A stretch of DNA of 64,000 bases. Origin: Pseudomonadota bacterium. GTDB lineage: Bacteria > Desulfobacterota > Desulfovibrionia > Desulfovibrionales > Desulfovibrionaceae. The stretch is from contig JAEWQB010000027.1 of assembly GCA_023460395.1 (NCBI GenBank), forward strand, positions 1 through 64,000, given 5' to 3'. The notes below the pieces were generated by a model, which saw only the letters and a list, made by a program, of their open reading frames with translations, was not told the DNA's origin and made no database searches. The position numbers and the translations under genes were made by a program. Positions 8,165 through 17,195 of the stretch are shown piece by piece (positions within the stretch are counted from its first letter, which is position 1; the number at the start of each line of letters is the position of its first letter).

Positions 8165-9568
8165 GTGAACAAGAAGTTCCTGCCCGACGTTATTACCGCA
8201 CTGCGGGAAGCCGGGCTTACCGATAATATGACGCTTTCTTTTCACCATCATCTGCGTAACGGCGACTTTGTTGCCAATATGGTTCTTGACGCTGCGGCGC
8301 AGATGGGCGTGAAGGGCCTGACCATAGCCATGTCCTCGCTGTTCCCGGTTCATCAGGCCATGATCCGCCATATTGAAAGTGGTGTGATTGCCGCGCTGGA
8401 TACGGACTACATGAGCGGCCCGCTGGCTGCGGCCATCAGCAATGGCCTCATGGACACTCCCGTTATGTTCCGCTCCCATGGCGGACGCCCCCGCGCCATC
8501 GGCGAGGGTTCCCTCAAAATAGACATTGCCTTTGTAGCAGCTCCCTGCGTGGACAAATACGGCAACATCAACGGTACGGAAGGCCCCTCCGCCTGCGGTT
8601 CACTGGGGTATATTCTGCCAGATGTGGAGCATGCTGACACCGTTATCGCCATTGCCGATTTTGTGGCTGATGGTGCGCTCAACCGCATATCCATTCCCCA
8701 CAACCGGGTGGACCACATCGTTGTCGTGGATAAAATCGGCGACCCGGCGGGCATTGTGTCCGGCTCCATCAGCCTCACCCGCGACCCTCTGGCGCTTGCC
8801 ATAGCACGCAATGCGCAGGCCGTTATCCGCGCCTCCGGTTTGCTGCGCGACGGATTCAACTACCAGACGGGCGCGGGTGGCGCATCCCTTGCCGCTTCCA
8901 CCTTCCTGCGTGAAGACATGCGCCGCATGAAGCTTAAAGGCGGCTTTCTGTTGGGCGGCATCACCAAGTACATGGTGGAAATGCTTGAAGAAGGCTTATT
9001 TGAAACCATATTCGACGTACAGTGCTTCGATCTGAGCAGCGTGCGCTCCATGCGGGAAAACCCGTCGCACAAAGAAATCTCCGCAGACACTTACGCAAAT
9101 CCGGCGCAGAAAAGCTGCTGCGTGGAGTTTCTGGACACGGTCCTGCTGGGTGCCTCCGAGGTGGACCTCAACTTCAATGTTAACGTGCTGACCAATTCCA
9201 ACGGCGGCATTATCGGCGGCTCCGGCGGACACAACGACGCAGCCGCTGGCGCGAAGATGACCATTATCGTGGCTCCTCTGGTACGGGCACGCCTGCCCAT
9301 AGTGGTGGAACGCTGCACCACCATTACCACTCCCGGCAATACTGTGGACGTACTGGTCACTGAACGCGGCATTGCGGTAAACCCCTTGCGCACCGATCTG
9401 CTCGACCGCTTCAAGGAAGCCAAGCTTCCCGTCTGCACCATTGAAGAACTGCGGGAAACCGCGCTACGCATAACCGGAACGCCTCACGCAGCGGAGCACA
9501 GCGACAAAATCGTGGGCGTGGTGGAATACCGCGACGGAACCATTGTGGATAAGGTTTATGCCATCTAG
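8165..9568 (+). CDS. citF: Citrate lyase alpha subunit (citrate-ACP transferase)
   Basis: Exchanges citrate for the acetyl group on CitD, forming citryl-ACP. It starts with GTG at 8165 after CACGGAGGT. The 467-residue protein contains the family's SFHHHLRNGD motif near residue 26, then GGRPRAIGEG and a TGAGGASLA stretch. It is about 40 residues shorter at the N terminus than E. coli CitF (510); the lost part is the poorly conserved lead-in, so the enzyme should be active. CitX begins inside its 3' end. Confidence 0.94.
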   Translation: MNKKFLPDVITALREAGLTDNMTLSFHHHLRNGDFVANMVLDAAAQMGVKGLTIAMSSLFPVHQAMIRHIESGVIAALDTDYMSGPLAAAISNGLMDTPVMFRSHGGRPRAIGEGSLKIDIAFVAAPCVDKYGNINGTEGPSACGSLGYILPDVEHADTVIAIADFVADGALNRISIPHNRVDHIVVVDKIGDPAGIVSGSISLTRDPLALAIARNAQAVIRASGLLRDGFNYQTGAGGASLAASTFLREDMRRMKLKGGFLLGGITKYMVEMLEEGLFETIFDVQCFDLSSVRSMRENPSHKEISADTYANPAQKSCCVEFLDTVLLGASEVDLNFNVNVLTNSNGGIIGGSGGHNDAAAGAKMTIIVAPLVRARLPIVVERCTTITTPGNTVDVLVTERGIAVNPLRTDLLDRFKEAKLPVCTIEELRETALRITGTPHAAEHSDKIVGVVEYRDGTIVDKVYAI

Positions 9569-10238
9569 CACGCAGGCATCCGCCATTCTTGCAAGGAACG
9601 GGGAATCCGTCTCCACGCCGACACTCCCCCAAGGACACGGCACCGCTGTTTCGCCCAGCGCCGCGTCTTTGGGAGACTCCGCATCGCGCAATCCGGTCCT
9701 TGCCGCCGTGCTTAACGCCCGTGAAGCACGCTGGCAGCGCAAGCAGGAGCTGGCGGAACGGTTTGGCGTCAGCGTACTGGCGCTGGGACTGAATATTCCC
9801 GGCCCGGACAAAACGCCCCCCGGCTCGCTGGAACTCTTAGGCATTCTGAGTGACGCGCTGGATGCTCTGCTGCGTGCAGCAGACGCCACACTTGGGAAGC
9901 ACAGAGTATACCATGACGAGACCGTGCACAGCGCGGACGGCGCGTACCGTCTGCTCGCGCTGGATATGCCGCCGGAGGATATGAAACGCCTTGCCATGCA
10001 ACTTGAAGAGGTGCATTTCTTTGGCAGGCTGGCGGATGCTGACGTGCTTTCGCCCGGCGGGAGGCCCATCTCCCGCCGGGATTTGGGCGTTGCGCCCCGA
10101 AAATGTTTTATCTGCGGGGAGGAGGCAGCTCTTTGCTGTTCCCGCGCCAGCCACCCAGCCCCAGTAGTGTGGCACCATGTGCACAGAATCCTTGAAGCCG
10201 CAGCCCGCCAAGCGCCGCTTCAGAAACCACAAATGTAA
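9558..10238 (+). CDS. citX: Apo-citrate lyase phosphoribosyl-dephospho-CoA transferase (holo-ACP synthase)
   Basis: Transfers the prosthetic-group precursor made by CitG onto Ser14 of CitD. The core (residues about 40-205) shows the family pattern GR-x-AD-x-DV-x-SPGG followed by ISRRDLG-x-APRKCFICG, with a CxxC pair. The ATG at 9558 is preferred over an in-frame TTG at 9543; it overlaps the citF stop by 11 nt, so it is probably translated by coupling. An unconserved 40-residue N-terminal extension and a short C-terminal tail make it longer than E. coli CitX (about 180). Confidence 0.9.
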   Translation: MPSSTQASAILARNGESVSTPTLPQGHGTAVSPSAASLGDSASRNPVLAAVLNAREARWQRKQELAERFGVSVLALGLNIPGPDKTPPGSLELLGILSDALDALLRAADATLGKHRVYHDETVHSADGAYRLLALDMPPEDMKRLAMQLEEVHFFGRLADADVLSPGGRPISRRDLGVAPRKCFICGEEAALCCSRASHPAPVVWHHVHRILEAAARQAPLQKPQM

Positions 10239-10288
10239 CGCCGCAGCCGCCCGATCCACGGCACAATACCGCGGCGGAGGATGTTTCC

Positions 10289-10777
10289 ATGAACCTGTTC
10301 CTTTCCTTCATTGCCGCCTGTATCGGAGGCTTTCTTGGCTTTAAATCCCGCTTTCCCGCCGGAGCCATGCTGGGCGCGGCTCTGGGCGTGCTGGCCTATC
10401 GCTATCTGGCCTCGCAGCAAGTACATATGCCCAAGTATATCATTTTTATGGCCCAAGTGCTTATCGGAATGGTCATCGCGGAAGCATGCGACCGGGAACT
10501 GCTCAGAAAACTGGCGGAGCTGATGTGGCCCATGCTTATCTCCTGCACGGTACTCATCCTTGCCGGGCTGTGCACCTCATACGCGTTCTACCGTCTGGGT
10601 TACATAGATTTTCCCACAGCGTACATCGCGGGCAGTCCGGGAGCCATGCAGGTGCTGGTTGCCATGAGCGGTGACATGAAGGCGGATGTGGCGCTTGTGG
10701 CGGCCTTCCATTCCGTGCGGCTTATTATTGTTAGCGTTACCGCGCCGCTGATCTTCAAGTATTTCATACGGGGGTAG
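10289..10777 (+). CDS. AbrB-family membrane protein, single-repeat length
   Basis: A 162-residue hydrophobic protein with about five membrane segments. The stretch TAYIAGSPGAMQ followed by VAAFHSVRLI is characteristic of the AbrB duplication family (PF05145, unrelated to the Bacillus regulator). Usual members are about 350 residues with two repeats; this one has a single repeat. The ATG at 10289 follows GGAGGATG. It is inserted between citX and citG, with 4 nt to citG, so it is co-transcribed with the citrate genes. No role of this family in citrate metabolism is known to me; transport of a pathway acid or product is a guess. Confidence 0.7.
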   Translation: MNLFLSFIAACIGGFLGFKSRFPAGAMLGAALGVLAYRYLASQQVHMPKYIIFMAQVLIGMVIAEACDRELLRKLAELMWPMLISCTVLILAGLCTSYAFYRLGYIDFPTAYIAGSPGAMQVLVAMSGDMKADVALVAAFHSVRLIIVSVTAPLIFKYFIRG

Positions 10778-10781
10778 CGCC

Positions 10782-11861
10782 ATGAGGATATTCCGCCCAA
10801 ACGGCCTCGCGCGGGTATTGCCGGAACAACATAGTACGGTTCCGGTGACACATAGCGCGGCACCCGCCCCGGCTCCCGCTGCGGACGAGGCTCCGATCCT
10901 TTTGCCTTTTGGGCTGGAAACACTTGCCGGACAGATCGGAACCGCCGCAGTGCGGGCGGCTATCCACGAAGCGACAACCACGCACAAGCCGGGGCTGGTC
11001 TGTCCCGACTCGCAAGGCGCACACCGCGACATGGACATTACCACCATGATCGCCAGTGCGATGAGTCTTGCCCCGTACTTCCGCGCCGCCGCCGCCCACG
11101 GTATACGAAGCGCGCATATGCCCCCGCGTGAGGCCTTCGCCGTCCTCCGCCGGCAAGGCTGCGCCGCAGAACGCACCATGCTTGCCGCTACCGGAGGCGT
11201 GAACACCCACAAGGGGCTTATCTTTTCGCTCGGCATTCTCACGGCGGCTTCAGGCCGTGGCGCGGCACTGGGCCATACCATGGACTGCGCTGCCATATGC
11301 CGCATAGGCGCCTCATTCGTCCGGGGCATTGTGGAGCGGGACTTCGGCCCTCTTCTGGCGGCGCGTTCGCGTTACGGTTCCCTGTCCCTGCCTGAAACGG
11401 CACTGCTGGAACACGGACGCGCTGTCGCGGGACGTCCTTTGACGGCGGGAGAAACCTTCTTCATGCTTCACGGTATCACAGGCATTAGGGGTGAGGCCGA
11501 ACAGGGCTTCCCCCACGTGCTTGCGGCTAAAACGGTATTTGACTCCTTGCTGGAGCGGCACGGCCTGAACACCGCTGCCGTAAACGCTCTGCTGTTGCTT
11601 ATGCGCGACATGCCGGATACCAACGTGCTGCACCGGGGCGGGCAGGAAGGGCTAACCTTCCTCCGCCGGGAAGCGGCAGCGGTGCTGGACGCGGGCGGTG
11701 CGACAACGCCTGCGGGCACGCAACTCCTTCTGACGTTGCAACGCCGATGTATTGAACGAAACATCAGCCCCGGCGGATGCGCGGACTTGCTGGCGGTTGT
11801 GTTATTTTTCCATTTGCTCTCAACCAACGCCGCCTTGTCCTCGCGGCCCCCCTGTTTTTAA
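10782..11861 (+). CDS. citG: Triphosphoribosyl-dephospho-CoA synthase
   Basis: Makes the CitD prosthetic-group precursor from dephospho-CoA and ATP. Conserved stretches are TTHKPGLVCPDSQGAHRDM at about residues 67-85 and GGVNTHKGLIFSLG near 143-156, the binding motifs of CitG/MdcB proteins. The 359-residue product has an extra Pro/Ala-rich N terminus of about 45 residues compared with E. coli CitG (292). It ends one base before the CitA-type kinase start, so the regulatory genes belong to the same transcript. Confidence 0.93.
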   Translation: MRIFRPNGLARVLPEQHSTVPVTHSAAPAPAPAADEAPILLPFGLETLAGQIGTAAVRAAIHEATTTHKPGLVCPDSQGAHRDMDITTMIASAMSLAPYFRAAAAHGIRSAHMPPREAFAVLRRQGCAAERTMLAATGGVNTHKGLIFSLGILTAASGRGAALGHTMDCAAICRIGASFVRGIVERDFGPLLAARSRYGSLSLPETALLEHGRAVAGRPLTAGETFFMLHGITGIRGEAEQGFPHVLAAKTVFDSLLERHGLNTAAVNALLLLMRDMPDTNVLHRGGQEGLTFLRREAAAVLDAGGATTPAGTQLLLTLQRRCIERNISPGGCADLLAVVLFFHLLSTNAALSSRPPCF

Positions 11862-11862
11862 T

Positions 11863-13692
11863 ATGAAACACTGGCTCGCCCTTCTTTCCCGCAGAACACG
11901 GCTCAGAACCAAACTCGTTTTGCTTGTCTGCTGCATGTTTCTGCCCCCCGTGGTTCTGCTAAATATTCACGTCCACTATCTGATCGACTCGGAATACCGC
12001 AATGTCGCTGGCGATCAGGCCATGAATGTAGCCACAATTACGGCGGAAATGCCCCGCGTGAAACGCTTCATGCAGGGAGAACGCGCCCTGTTGCCCGAAC
12101 TGGGGCAGGAACTGGACATGCTTGCTGACGCCAGTCAGGTAAAATTCATCGTCCTTATCGACATGAACGGCATACGGGCGTTTCACCCCGTCCGCGAAAA
12201 TATCGGCCTCCACGTAGAAGGAGGCGACGCGGGTGACGGACTTATGGGAAAAAGCTACATCTCTTTCGCACAGGGAACGTTTGGCTATTCCCTACGGGCG
12301 TTTCAGCCTATCTGGTCCGACGATGGCAAGCAGATTGGCGTGGTTATTGTGGGCATTATGTCAGACGCCATAGAGCGCACCATAGCCCGGTTCATGGCTC
12401 CGGTATGGCCGGGACTGTTCGTCCTGCTGCTAGTGGCGTTGCTGGTGGCGGTGCTGTTCTCGCGCAGCATCACCCGTATTCTTCACGGGCTGGAGCCGGA
12501 AGAAATAGCCCGCCGGCTGGAAGAACGTGTGGCCATGCTCAGTACCGTGCGGGAAGGTATTGTCGCCGTAAATACCCGCGCACGCATTACGCTGGTCAAT
12601 GCCGAGGCCACGCGCATCCTGAACGCGGCAGGCGTGCACGGTGATTTTATAGGCAAACCCGTGGATGAGGTGGTGCCAAATTCCCGCCTCAATGAAATTA
12701 TCGCCAGCGGACGTGCCGAATATGACAATGAACAGGATCTGCACGGCACGGTTATTCTGACCAACCGCACCCCCATTCTCGTCAACGGGTCACTGGTGGG
12801 AGCCATTGCCACCTTCCGCGACATGACCGAAGTACGCCGCCTCGCCGAAGACCTGACCGGCGTGAACCGCTATGTGGACGCGCTGCGCACGCAGTCCCAC
12901 GAATTTCTCAACCGGCTGCACGTCATTTACGGGCTGGTGCAAAAGGGAAAGTACGCCGCGCTGTCCACATACCTATCCAACCTTATCGGCATGCGTCTTA
13001 AAGACAACGCAGCCATCGCATCTGGAGTGCGGGACGCGGTTATCGCGGGATTTCTCTCCAGCAAATTCACCAAAGCGCGGGAACTGGGCGTGCAGGTTGA
13101 ATTTGAAATTGAAGGCGAGTTGGAAGAACTTTACGATCCCAAACTGCGAAACGGGCTGGTGACGGTCCTTGGCAACGTCATTGACAACGGACTGGATGCC
13201 ATGGCGGAAGCGGATAAAAAGCACATGGCGGTTGCCTTTACCGTAGATGATGAGAATATATGGATCAGAATCACTGATTCAGGCGAAGGCATCCCCGCGG
13301 AACTGATGAACAGCGTTTTTACCCGAAATTTTTCCACCAAGGGCGCTGGGAGAGGGATTGGCCTATATCTGGTGTTACTCACCGTCAATTCACTGGGGGG
13401 AACGCTTGAGATGGATTCGGTTCCCCAGCGGGGAACAAGCGTAACGGTGCAACTGCCCCGCACTGCCCCGCCGCTGACGTCCCCCACATACATTTCCGCC
13501 AACTCTGCCAGTCACGGCAGTTCTGGCAGTTCTGGCAGTTCCACAGACACGCCGCATGTAGCTTCAGATACCGGCTCTCCCGCAGACGGGGAAACACCCG
13601 ATACCCGCACCACGGGACCGCAGCAAACCGGGGAGGAACCGGAACCACGAAATTCACCGCGCCCCGACAACGAAAGGGACACAGACGCATGA
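11863..13692 (+). CDS. citA: Sensor histidine kinase of the CitA/DcuS type
   Basis: A membrane sensor for citrate or a related C4/C6 acid. The ATG at 11863 is one base after the citG stop; no ribosome site is visible, which suggests coupling. Of 609 residues, a membrane helix lies at about 15-35, a periplasmic PAS-like sensor at 40-165, a second helix at 170-195 and a cytoplasmic PAS at 220-330. The phospho-accepting His lies in RTQSHEFLNRLHV near 343-355, and an ATPase domain with NVIDNGLDAM and GRGIGLYL follows. A C-terminal Ser/Thr/Pro-rich tail of about 70 residues with a GSSGSSGSS repeat is unusual. It is coupled (ATGA) to the regulator downstream. Confidence 0.9.
   Translation: MKHWLALLSRRTRLRTKLVLLVCCMFLPPVVLLNIHVHYLIDSEYRNVAGDQAMNVATITAEMPRVKRFMQGERALLPELGQELDMLADASQVKFIVLIDMNGIRAFHPVRENIGLHVEGGDAGDGLMGKSYISFAQGTFGYSLRAFQPIWSDDGKQIGVVIVGIMSDAIERTIARFMAPVWPGLFVLLLVALLVAVLFSRSITRILHGLEPEEIARRLEERVAMLSTVREGIVAVNTRARITLVNAEATRILNAAGVHGDFIGKPVDEVVPNSRLNEIIASGRAEYDNEQDLHGTVILTNRTPILVNGSLVGAIATFRDMTEVRRLAEDLTGVNRYVDALRTQSHEFLNRLHVIYGLVQKGKYAALSTYLSNLIGMRLKDNAAIASGVRDAVIAGFLSSKFTKARELGVQVEFEIEGELEELYDPKLRNGLVTVLGNVIDNGLDAMAEADKKHMAVAFTVDDENIWIRITDSGEGIPAELMNSVFTRNFSTKGAGRGIGLYLVLLTVNSLGGTLEMDSVPQRGTSVTVQLPRTAPPLTSPTYISANSASHGSSGSSGSSTDTPHVASDTGSPADGETPDTRTTGPQQTGEEPEPRNSPRPDNERDTDA
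13516..13542 (+). repeat. Triplicated 9-bp repeat in the kinase tail
   Basis: GGCAGTTCT occurs twice and GGCAGTTCC once in perfect tandem, encoding GSS repeats in the low-complexity tail of the CitA-type kinase. This is a likely replication-slippage site; any copy-number change stays in frame. Confidence 0.8.
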
Positions 13693-14348
13693 TTAAGGTC
13701 ATCATAGTCGAAGACGACCCCATGGTGGCGTCCATCAATTCGGAATATCTCGCCCGGCTGGACGGGTTCAGCCTGTGCGCCAGCTTTAACACGGGAAAGG
13801 CGTGCCTCGCGTATTTAAAAACCCATGACGATGTGCTGGTTCTGCTGGACGTTTTTATGCCCGGTCTGGATGGTTTGGAACTCCTCCAGCGTATTCGCAG
13901 CGCACACCCGCGCGTGGACGTGATTATGATCACCGCCGACCGCAGCAGCGAGGATATCAAGCGGGCCTTGCGTCTGGGAGTCATTGATTACTTGATGAAA
14001 CCATTCACCTTTGAACGGTTTCAGACCGCGCTTCTCTCATATCAGGAACGGCGCAGGTTACTCGGCTCACAGGAAGAGTTAGACCAGAGTATGCTGGACC
14101 AGCGTATTTTTATCCGCGCCAACCCGGCTCACCCCAAGGGGGTGGACGCGGACACACTGCGGATTATTCAGGATGACCTTGCCGCCCGCACCGAGAGTTG
14201 CAGCATTAAAGACTTGGAGCAAAGCATCGGTCTGTCTCGCGTGTCCATAAAAAAATATCTTGTCCATCTGGAAGAAATAGGCAGAGTTTCCAGCAGCCTA
14301 GACTACCCTTCCGTGGGACGTCCCGTGCGCAAATACCGCTGGATATGA
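13689..14348 (+). CDS. citB: Response regulator of the CitB/DcuR type
   Basis: Partner of the preceding kinase, overlapping it by 4 nt. The receiver domain (1-120) has the acidic pocket ED-D at residues 8-10, phospho-acceptor Asp54 (LLDVFMPGLDG) and the conserved Lys in YLMKPF near 105. The C-terminal part (about 150-219) is a winged helix-turn-helix of the CitB class with SIGLSRVSIKKYL. At 219 residues it has the typical length. It presumably activates the citS promoter region upstream of 4597 when citrate is sensed. Confidence 0.9.
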   Translation: MIKVIIVEDDPMVASINSEYLARLDGFSLCASFNTGKACLAYLKTHDDVLVLLDVFMPGLDGLELLQRIRSAHPRVDVIMITADRSSEDIKRALRLGVIDYLMKPFTFERFQTALLSYQERRRLLGSQEELDQSMLDQRIFIRANPAHPKGVDADTLRIIQDDLAARTESCSIKDLEQSIGLSRVSIKKYLVHLEEIGRVSSSLDYPSVGRPVRKYRWI

Positions 14349-14385
14349 CGCGGCGGGGCATTCCGCTCCGCAGCGGTCCGCGTCA
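14346..14385. terminator. Hairpin between convergent genes, possible bidirectional terminator
   Basis: TGACGCGG at 14346-14353 pairs with CCGCGTCA at 14378-14385, enclosing a second small hairpin (CCGCT/AGCGG, 14363-14376). It includes the citB stop and the 3' end of the convergent ATPase gene. There is no T-run, so its termination role is uncertain. Confidence 0.35.
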
Positions 14386-15288
14386 GCTCTCTGATCTGGT
14401 CCTACCGGAAGCCCGGTCCTCAAAGGTGGGAGCTTCCCCCCGGCGCAGCTGAGAGCGGATGCGGGAAAACGTTTCTTCCACAACCGAAAGCCGGGCCAGA
14501 AGCACCTCTTCTTCCGTAGAGCGGCACTGCACAGCTCGCACCGCGCCGTGCCCAAACACCAACCGCCGATGGGCGGAAAGCGCAAGAACAGGATCGTGCG
14601 TGGCAATAACCGCGATTTTATCACTGCGCACAAGCAATTCCAGCGCCCGGCGCTTATCCACTCCAGCATTTTCTATTTCATCAATCAGAAGAATGGGGGA
14701 AAAGCTCAACAGAGCCGCGTCCGCTATCATAAGTGCCCGCGACTGCCCGCCTGACAGTTGGGTAAGTTGCGCCTCTGGAGCGAACGCCTCACCAGCAAGC
14801 TCGTTAGCGGCTGTAATCACCCGCGCGGTCACCTCCGCCGGGTCGGCTGCCTTCCGGCTTTCCGCATGCATGCGTACAAACTCCCGCACGGGCATATCCA
14901 ACACAAAGTTCATATTCTGCGTGAGCTGCGCCACAAGTCTGCCATGCAGGGCAAAGCGTTCTTCGGCATCCGGTACGCGCCCGTTTAACAGAATCTGCCG
15001 CCCGGAAGGCGTGTCGTGCGAAGCTAATGATTCTATATCATATAAAAAACGGCTTTTCCCCGCTCCGGTAGGACCAACCAGAGCGGTAATTTCGCCCGGC
15101 ACAAAACGAATGTCCTCCTCTTCCGAACGGCCCGATTTATCATGCCCGGCGCATACGGTCACAGAGGTTATTCTCACGCAGTCCCCGTCCGCCAGCGCGG
15201 CATCTGTCAGATACGCAGTGTCTGCCGCCCCGCCGGGTTGTGCGATGCTTCTGCCCGCATCGTACTCCGGCTCCGGGTACTTAGCCAT
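14383..15288 (-). CDS. ABC-type ATPase without a permease partner
   Basis: A 301-residue ATP-binding cassette protein. The start at 15288 is chosen because GGAGGGAAAC precedes it; an ATG at 15318 has no such site. Walker A is GPTGAGKS, the Q-loop region is AQLTQNMNF, the signature is LSGGQSRAL and Walker B is ILLIDEIENAG. A 50-residue N-terminal extension and a 40-residue charged C-terminal tail are not typical of importers. It overlaps the GTPase gene upstream by 8 nt. No permease is encoded nearby and the co-encoded binding-protein-like product has no signal peptide, so a non-transport, mechanochemical role such as cofactor or metal delivery is possible. Specificity is unknown. Confidence 0.75.
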   Translation of the reverse strand: MAKYPEPEYDAGRSIAQPGGAADTAYLTDAALADGDCVRITSVTVCAGHDKSGRSEEEDIRFVPGEITALVGPTGAGKSRFLYDIESLASHDTPSGRQILLNGRVPDAEERFALHGRLVAQLTQNMNFVLDMPVREFVRMHAESRKAADPAEVTARVITAANELAGEAFAPEAQLTQLSGGQSRALMIADAALLSFSPILLIDEIENAGVDKRRALELLVRSDKIAVIATHDPVLALSAHRRLVFGHGAVRAVQCRSTEEEVLLARLSVVEETFSRIRSQLRRGEAPTFEDRASGRTRSES

Positions 15289-15979
15289 GTTTCCCTCCAA
15301 ACGTCGCCTTGCGCACATTACCTTTCTGATACCGCGCCCCGATGCGCGTTTCGCTCAGACAATAGGAACACACAGCGGCGGGCATGGCAAAACGCAGCCG
15401 CATATCTGTTACGGAAGCCACGGCAGGAGCCTGCGCCAAAATAGCGGCAAGCTCCCGGCACCCCTGTCCCGTCAGTCCGTTAATATGCCGAATAATCGCG
15501 CGGGCGTTCATTTGCCGGATGCGGTGGCGATACACCTCACGCTCCGCCTGCGAGACGAGATCGCCTTTCGTTACCAACACAATATCCGCCAATTTGAGCA
15601 TGGGGCCTATTTTTTCCGGCGCGGTGATGCCCATAAGATTGTCGATGACACACAGTGCCAAGGCCCCGCGCAAATGTGGCGAACAGCGATTGCATAACCC
15701 CGCTGTTTCGATAATGCAGCAGTCTGCCCCAGTCCCCCGCGCCCAGCCGTAAGCTTCTTCCAGATTCACGGCAAAAAAGTGGTCCGGGCACAATCCACCG
15801 GAAAGCGCCGCAGTAACGGGAATACCCGCCGCCTCGTAAACCTGTGCGTCTCTGGTTTGCAGGCAGTCGAATTTAATAACGGCGCACCGCACTCCCTGCT
15901 CGCGCAGTGCCGTGCCGCAGTGGACCAAAAGAGAAGTTTTGCCACACGAAGGCGGACCAGCTACCGTAATGAGGCGCAC
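15281..15979 (-). CDS. CobW/HypB/UreG-like P-loop GTPase with a CxxC motif
   Basis: A 232-residue soluble nucleotide-binding protein of the SIMIBI class. It shows the P-loop GPPSCGKTS at residues 8-16, a switch/Walker B region IIETAGLCNRCSPHLRG that itself contains a CxxC pair, a base-recognition motif TKGD, and a C-terminal CSYC near residue 208 followed by basic residues. Relatives (HypB, UreG, CooC) insert metals into enzymes. It overlaps the binding-protein-like gene by 19 nt and the ATPase gene by 8 nt, so the three proteins are made in step. The client enzyme or metal cannot be read from sequence. Confidence 0.78.
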   Translation of the reverse strand: MRLITVAGPPSCGKTSLLVHCGTALREQGVRCAVIKFDCLQTRDAQVYEAAGIPVTAALSGGLCPDHFFAVNLEEAYGWARGTGADCCIIETAGLCNRCSPHLRGALALCVIDNLMGITAPEKIGPMLKLADIVLVTKGDLVSQAEREVYRHRIRQMNARAIIRHINGLTGQGCRELAAILAQAPAVASVTDMRLRFAMPAAVCSYCLSETRIGARYQKGNVRKATFGGKHG

Positions 15980-16992
15980 TCGTTCCCCCGTACCAGTTCA
16001 CGAAAGCGGGTATTCAGCATATCGCGCAGCACGGTGATGTCGTGCTTGGCAATAAAATCCCATCCCACCCACCGTATTGCGGCCCCGGCTGGCAGATTTT
16101 CCGGCAAGGGACCACCTAACGGCAAAAACCACCGGGCGCTTTCTATAGCTCCGAAACCGTGGGTAAAAAAATGAAGAAGCTGGGCCAGCCGCGCGTGCTC
16201 ACTCTGTTTGGCTAAAAAATACAGCGGGCTGGCGGCGGTTCCGTCCTTGGGCCAGATAACCCGCATGTGCCCCGGCTGCCGGGAGCTTTCCGCGAAAAAG
16301 TAGGGAATGATGTAAATGCCCCCCACGTTAGGCGCGCCGCCGGACTTCCCCATACGCGAGGAGTGCATCAGCCCGTGACAATTGGCGGCAAAACGCTCAA
16401 TGCCGTCCATGCCATACTCCTTGTACAGCCCCATGAGCACCGCGTCCGCCATATCGTCGCCATCGCCGCACATATTTATCTGGCCCGCATACACGGGGTT
16501 CAGTAAATCGCCCCACGTTTCCGGTACGGGTAAATCTCCCAACCTTTCAGTATCAACCAGAAATATGTACGGAGTGAGTCCGTAAACCACATACCGTCCC
16601 GCAGGGTCCAGAATGCCCGCTTCCAGATGCATCGGGGAAACAGTCTCCGGCAGAACCGCGCCGAACACATCCGCATGGACAAACCGCTCGACAAATTCCT
16701 TACGGAAAAAATCCCCAAATCCTATAGACGCGATAATGCCGGGAAGCTGATCCACATCCGTTGCGTGGTACAGCGGGTCATACGGATCAACAGACGTGCA
16801 TCCCATGGGAATATGCACGGAAACGAGCGCGCCGCCCCGCGCATACTCCGCCTGTATGGCTTCCACTCGCTCCTTCACGGCAAGTTTCACCGGGCAGGGA
16901 GCATACAGCAATAAATCCATTTCACCGGGAAAAGACGGCCCTTCCTCCCCCATAGCGCGAACGGATGACAGCAGAGCATCCAGCGTTTTCAT
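15961..16992 (-). CDS. Solute-binding-protein-like protein without signal peptide
   Basis: A 343-residue protein with the two-lobed fold pattern of iron/thiamine-type ABC binding proteins: DLLLYAPCPVKLAV near the start, PETWGDLLNPVYAGQI in the hinge region, and GGIYIIPYFFAE and YFLAKQ later. The start at 16992 has GGAGGAAG upstream; ATGs at 17064 or 17136 are in frame but have weak sites. None of the possible N termini is a signal sequence or lipobox, so the protein should be cytoplasmic. It is the first gene of a unit with a CxxC GTPase and a permease-less ATPase. Function unknown; binding an intracellular metal complex or cofactor precursor is an inference. Confidence 0.7.
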   Translation of the reverse strand: MKTLDALLSSVRAMGEEGPSFPGEMDLLLYAPCPVKLAVKERVEAIQAEYARGGALVSVHIPMGCTSVDPYDPLYHATDVDQLPGIIASIGFGDFFRKEFVERFVHADVFGAVLPETVSPMHLEAGILDPAGRYVVYGLTPYIFLVDTERLGDLPVPETWGDLLNPVYAGQINMCGDGDDMADAVLMGLYKEYGMDGIERFAANCHGLMHSSRMGKSGGAPNVGGIYIIPYFFAESSRQPGHMRVIWPKDGTAASPLYFLAKQSEHARLAQLLHFFTHGFGAIESARWFLPLGGPLPENLPAGAAIRWVGWDFIAKHDITVLRDMLNTRFRELVRGNECASLR

Positions 16993-17130
16993 TCCGGCTT
17001 CCTCCAGCGGTGCGGTACACAGACTTACCCGTGCGGGAAATTCCGTAACCGGGTGGAATACCATTGTAGAATAGATTCCATATATGCGGCAAGAAGCCAC
17101 ATTTTTGTATGGTCGCAGAGTCTGACCAAA

Positions 17131-17167
17131 CGACAAAACGGACGCCGGAGTATTCTCCGGCGTCCGT
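17131..17167 (-). terminator. Rho-independent terminator of the glycine-zipper lipoprotein gene
   Basis: A perfect 13-bp stem (17138-17150 with 17155-17167) and TATT loop, followed on the minus strand by TTTTGTCG. It lies 29 nt past the lipoprotein stop and separates that gene from the SBP-like unit. Confidence 0.85.
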
Positions 17168-17195
17168 TACAGACTCGTCTCAGTGTCGGAAGAGG

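Noticed and set aside
14459..15697. 412-residue plus-strand frame across the ATPase and GTPase genes
   Set aside because: It is Ser/Arg-rich and motif-free, while the minus strand carries full Walker and signature motifs.
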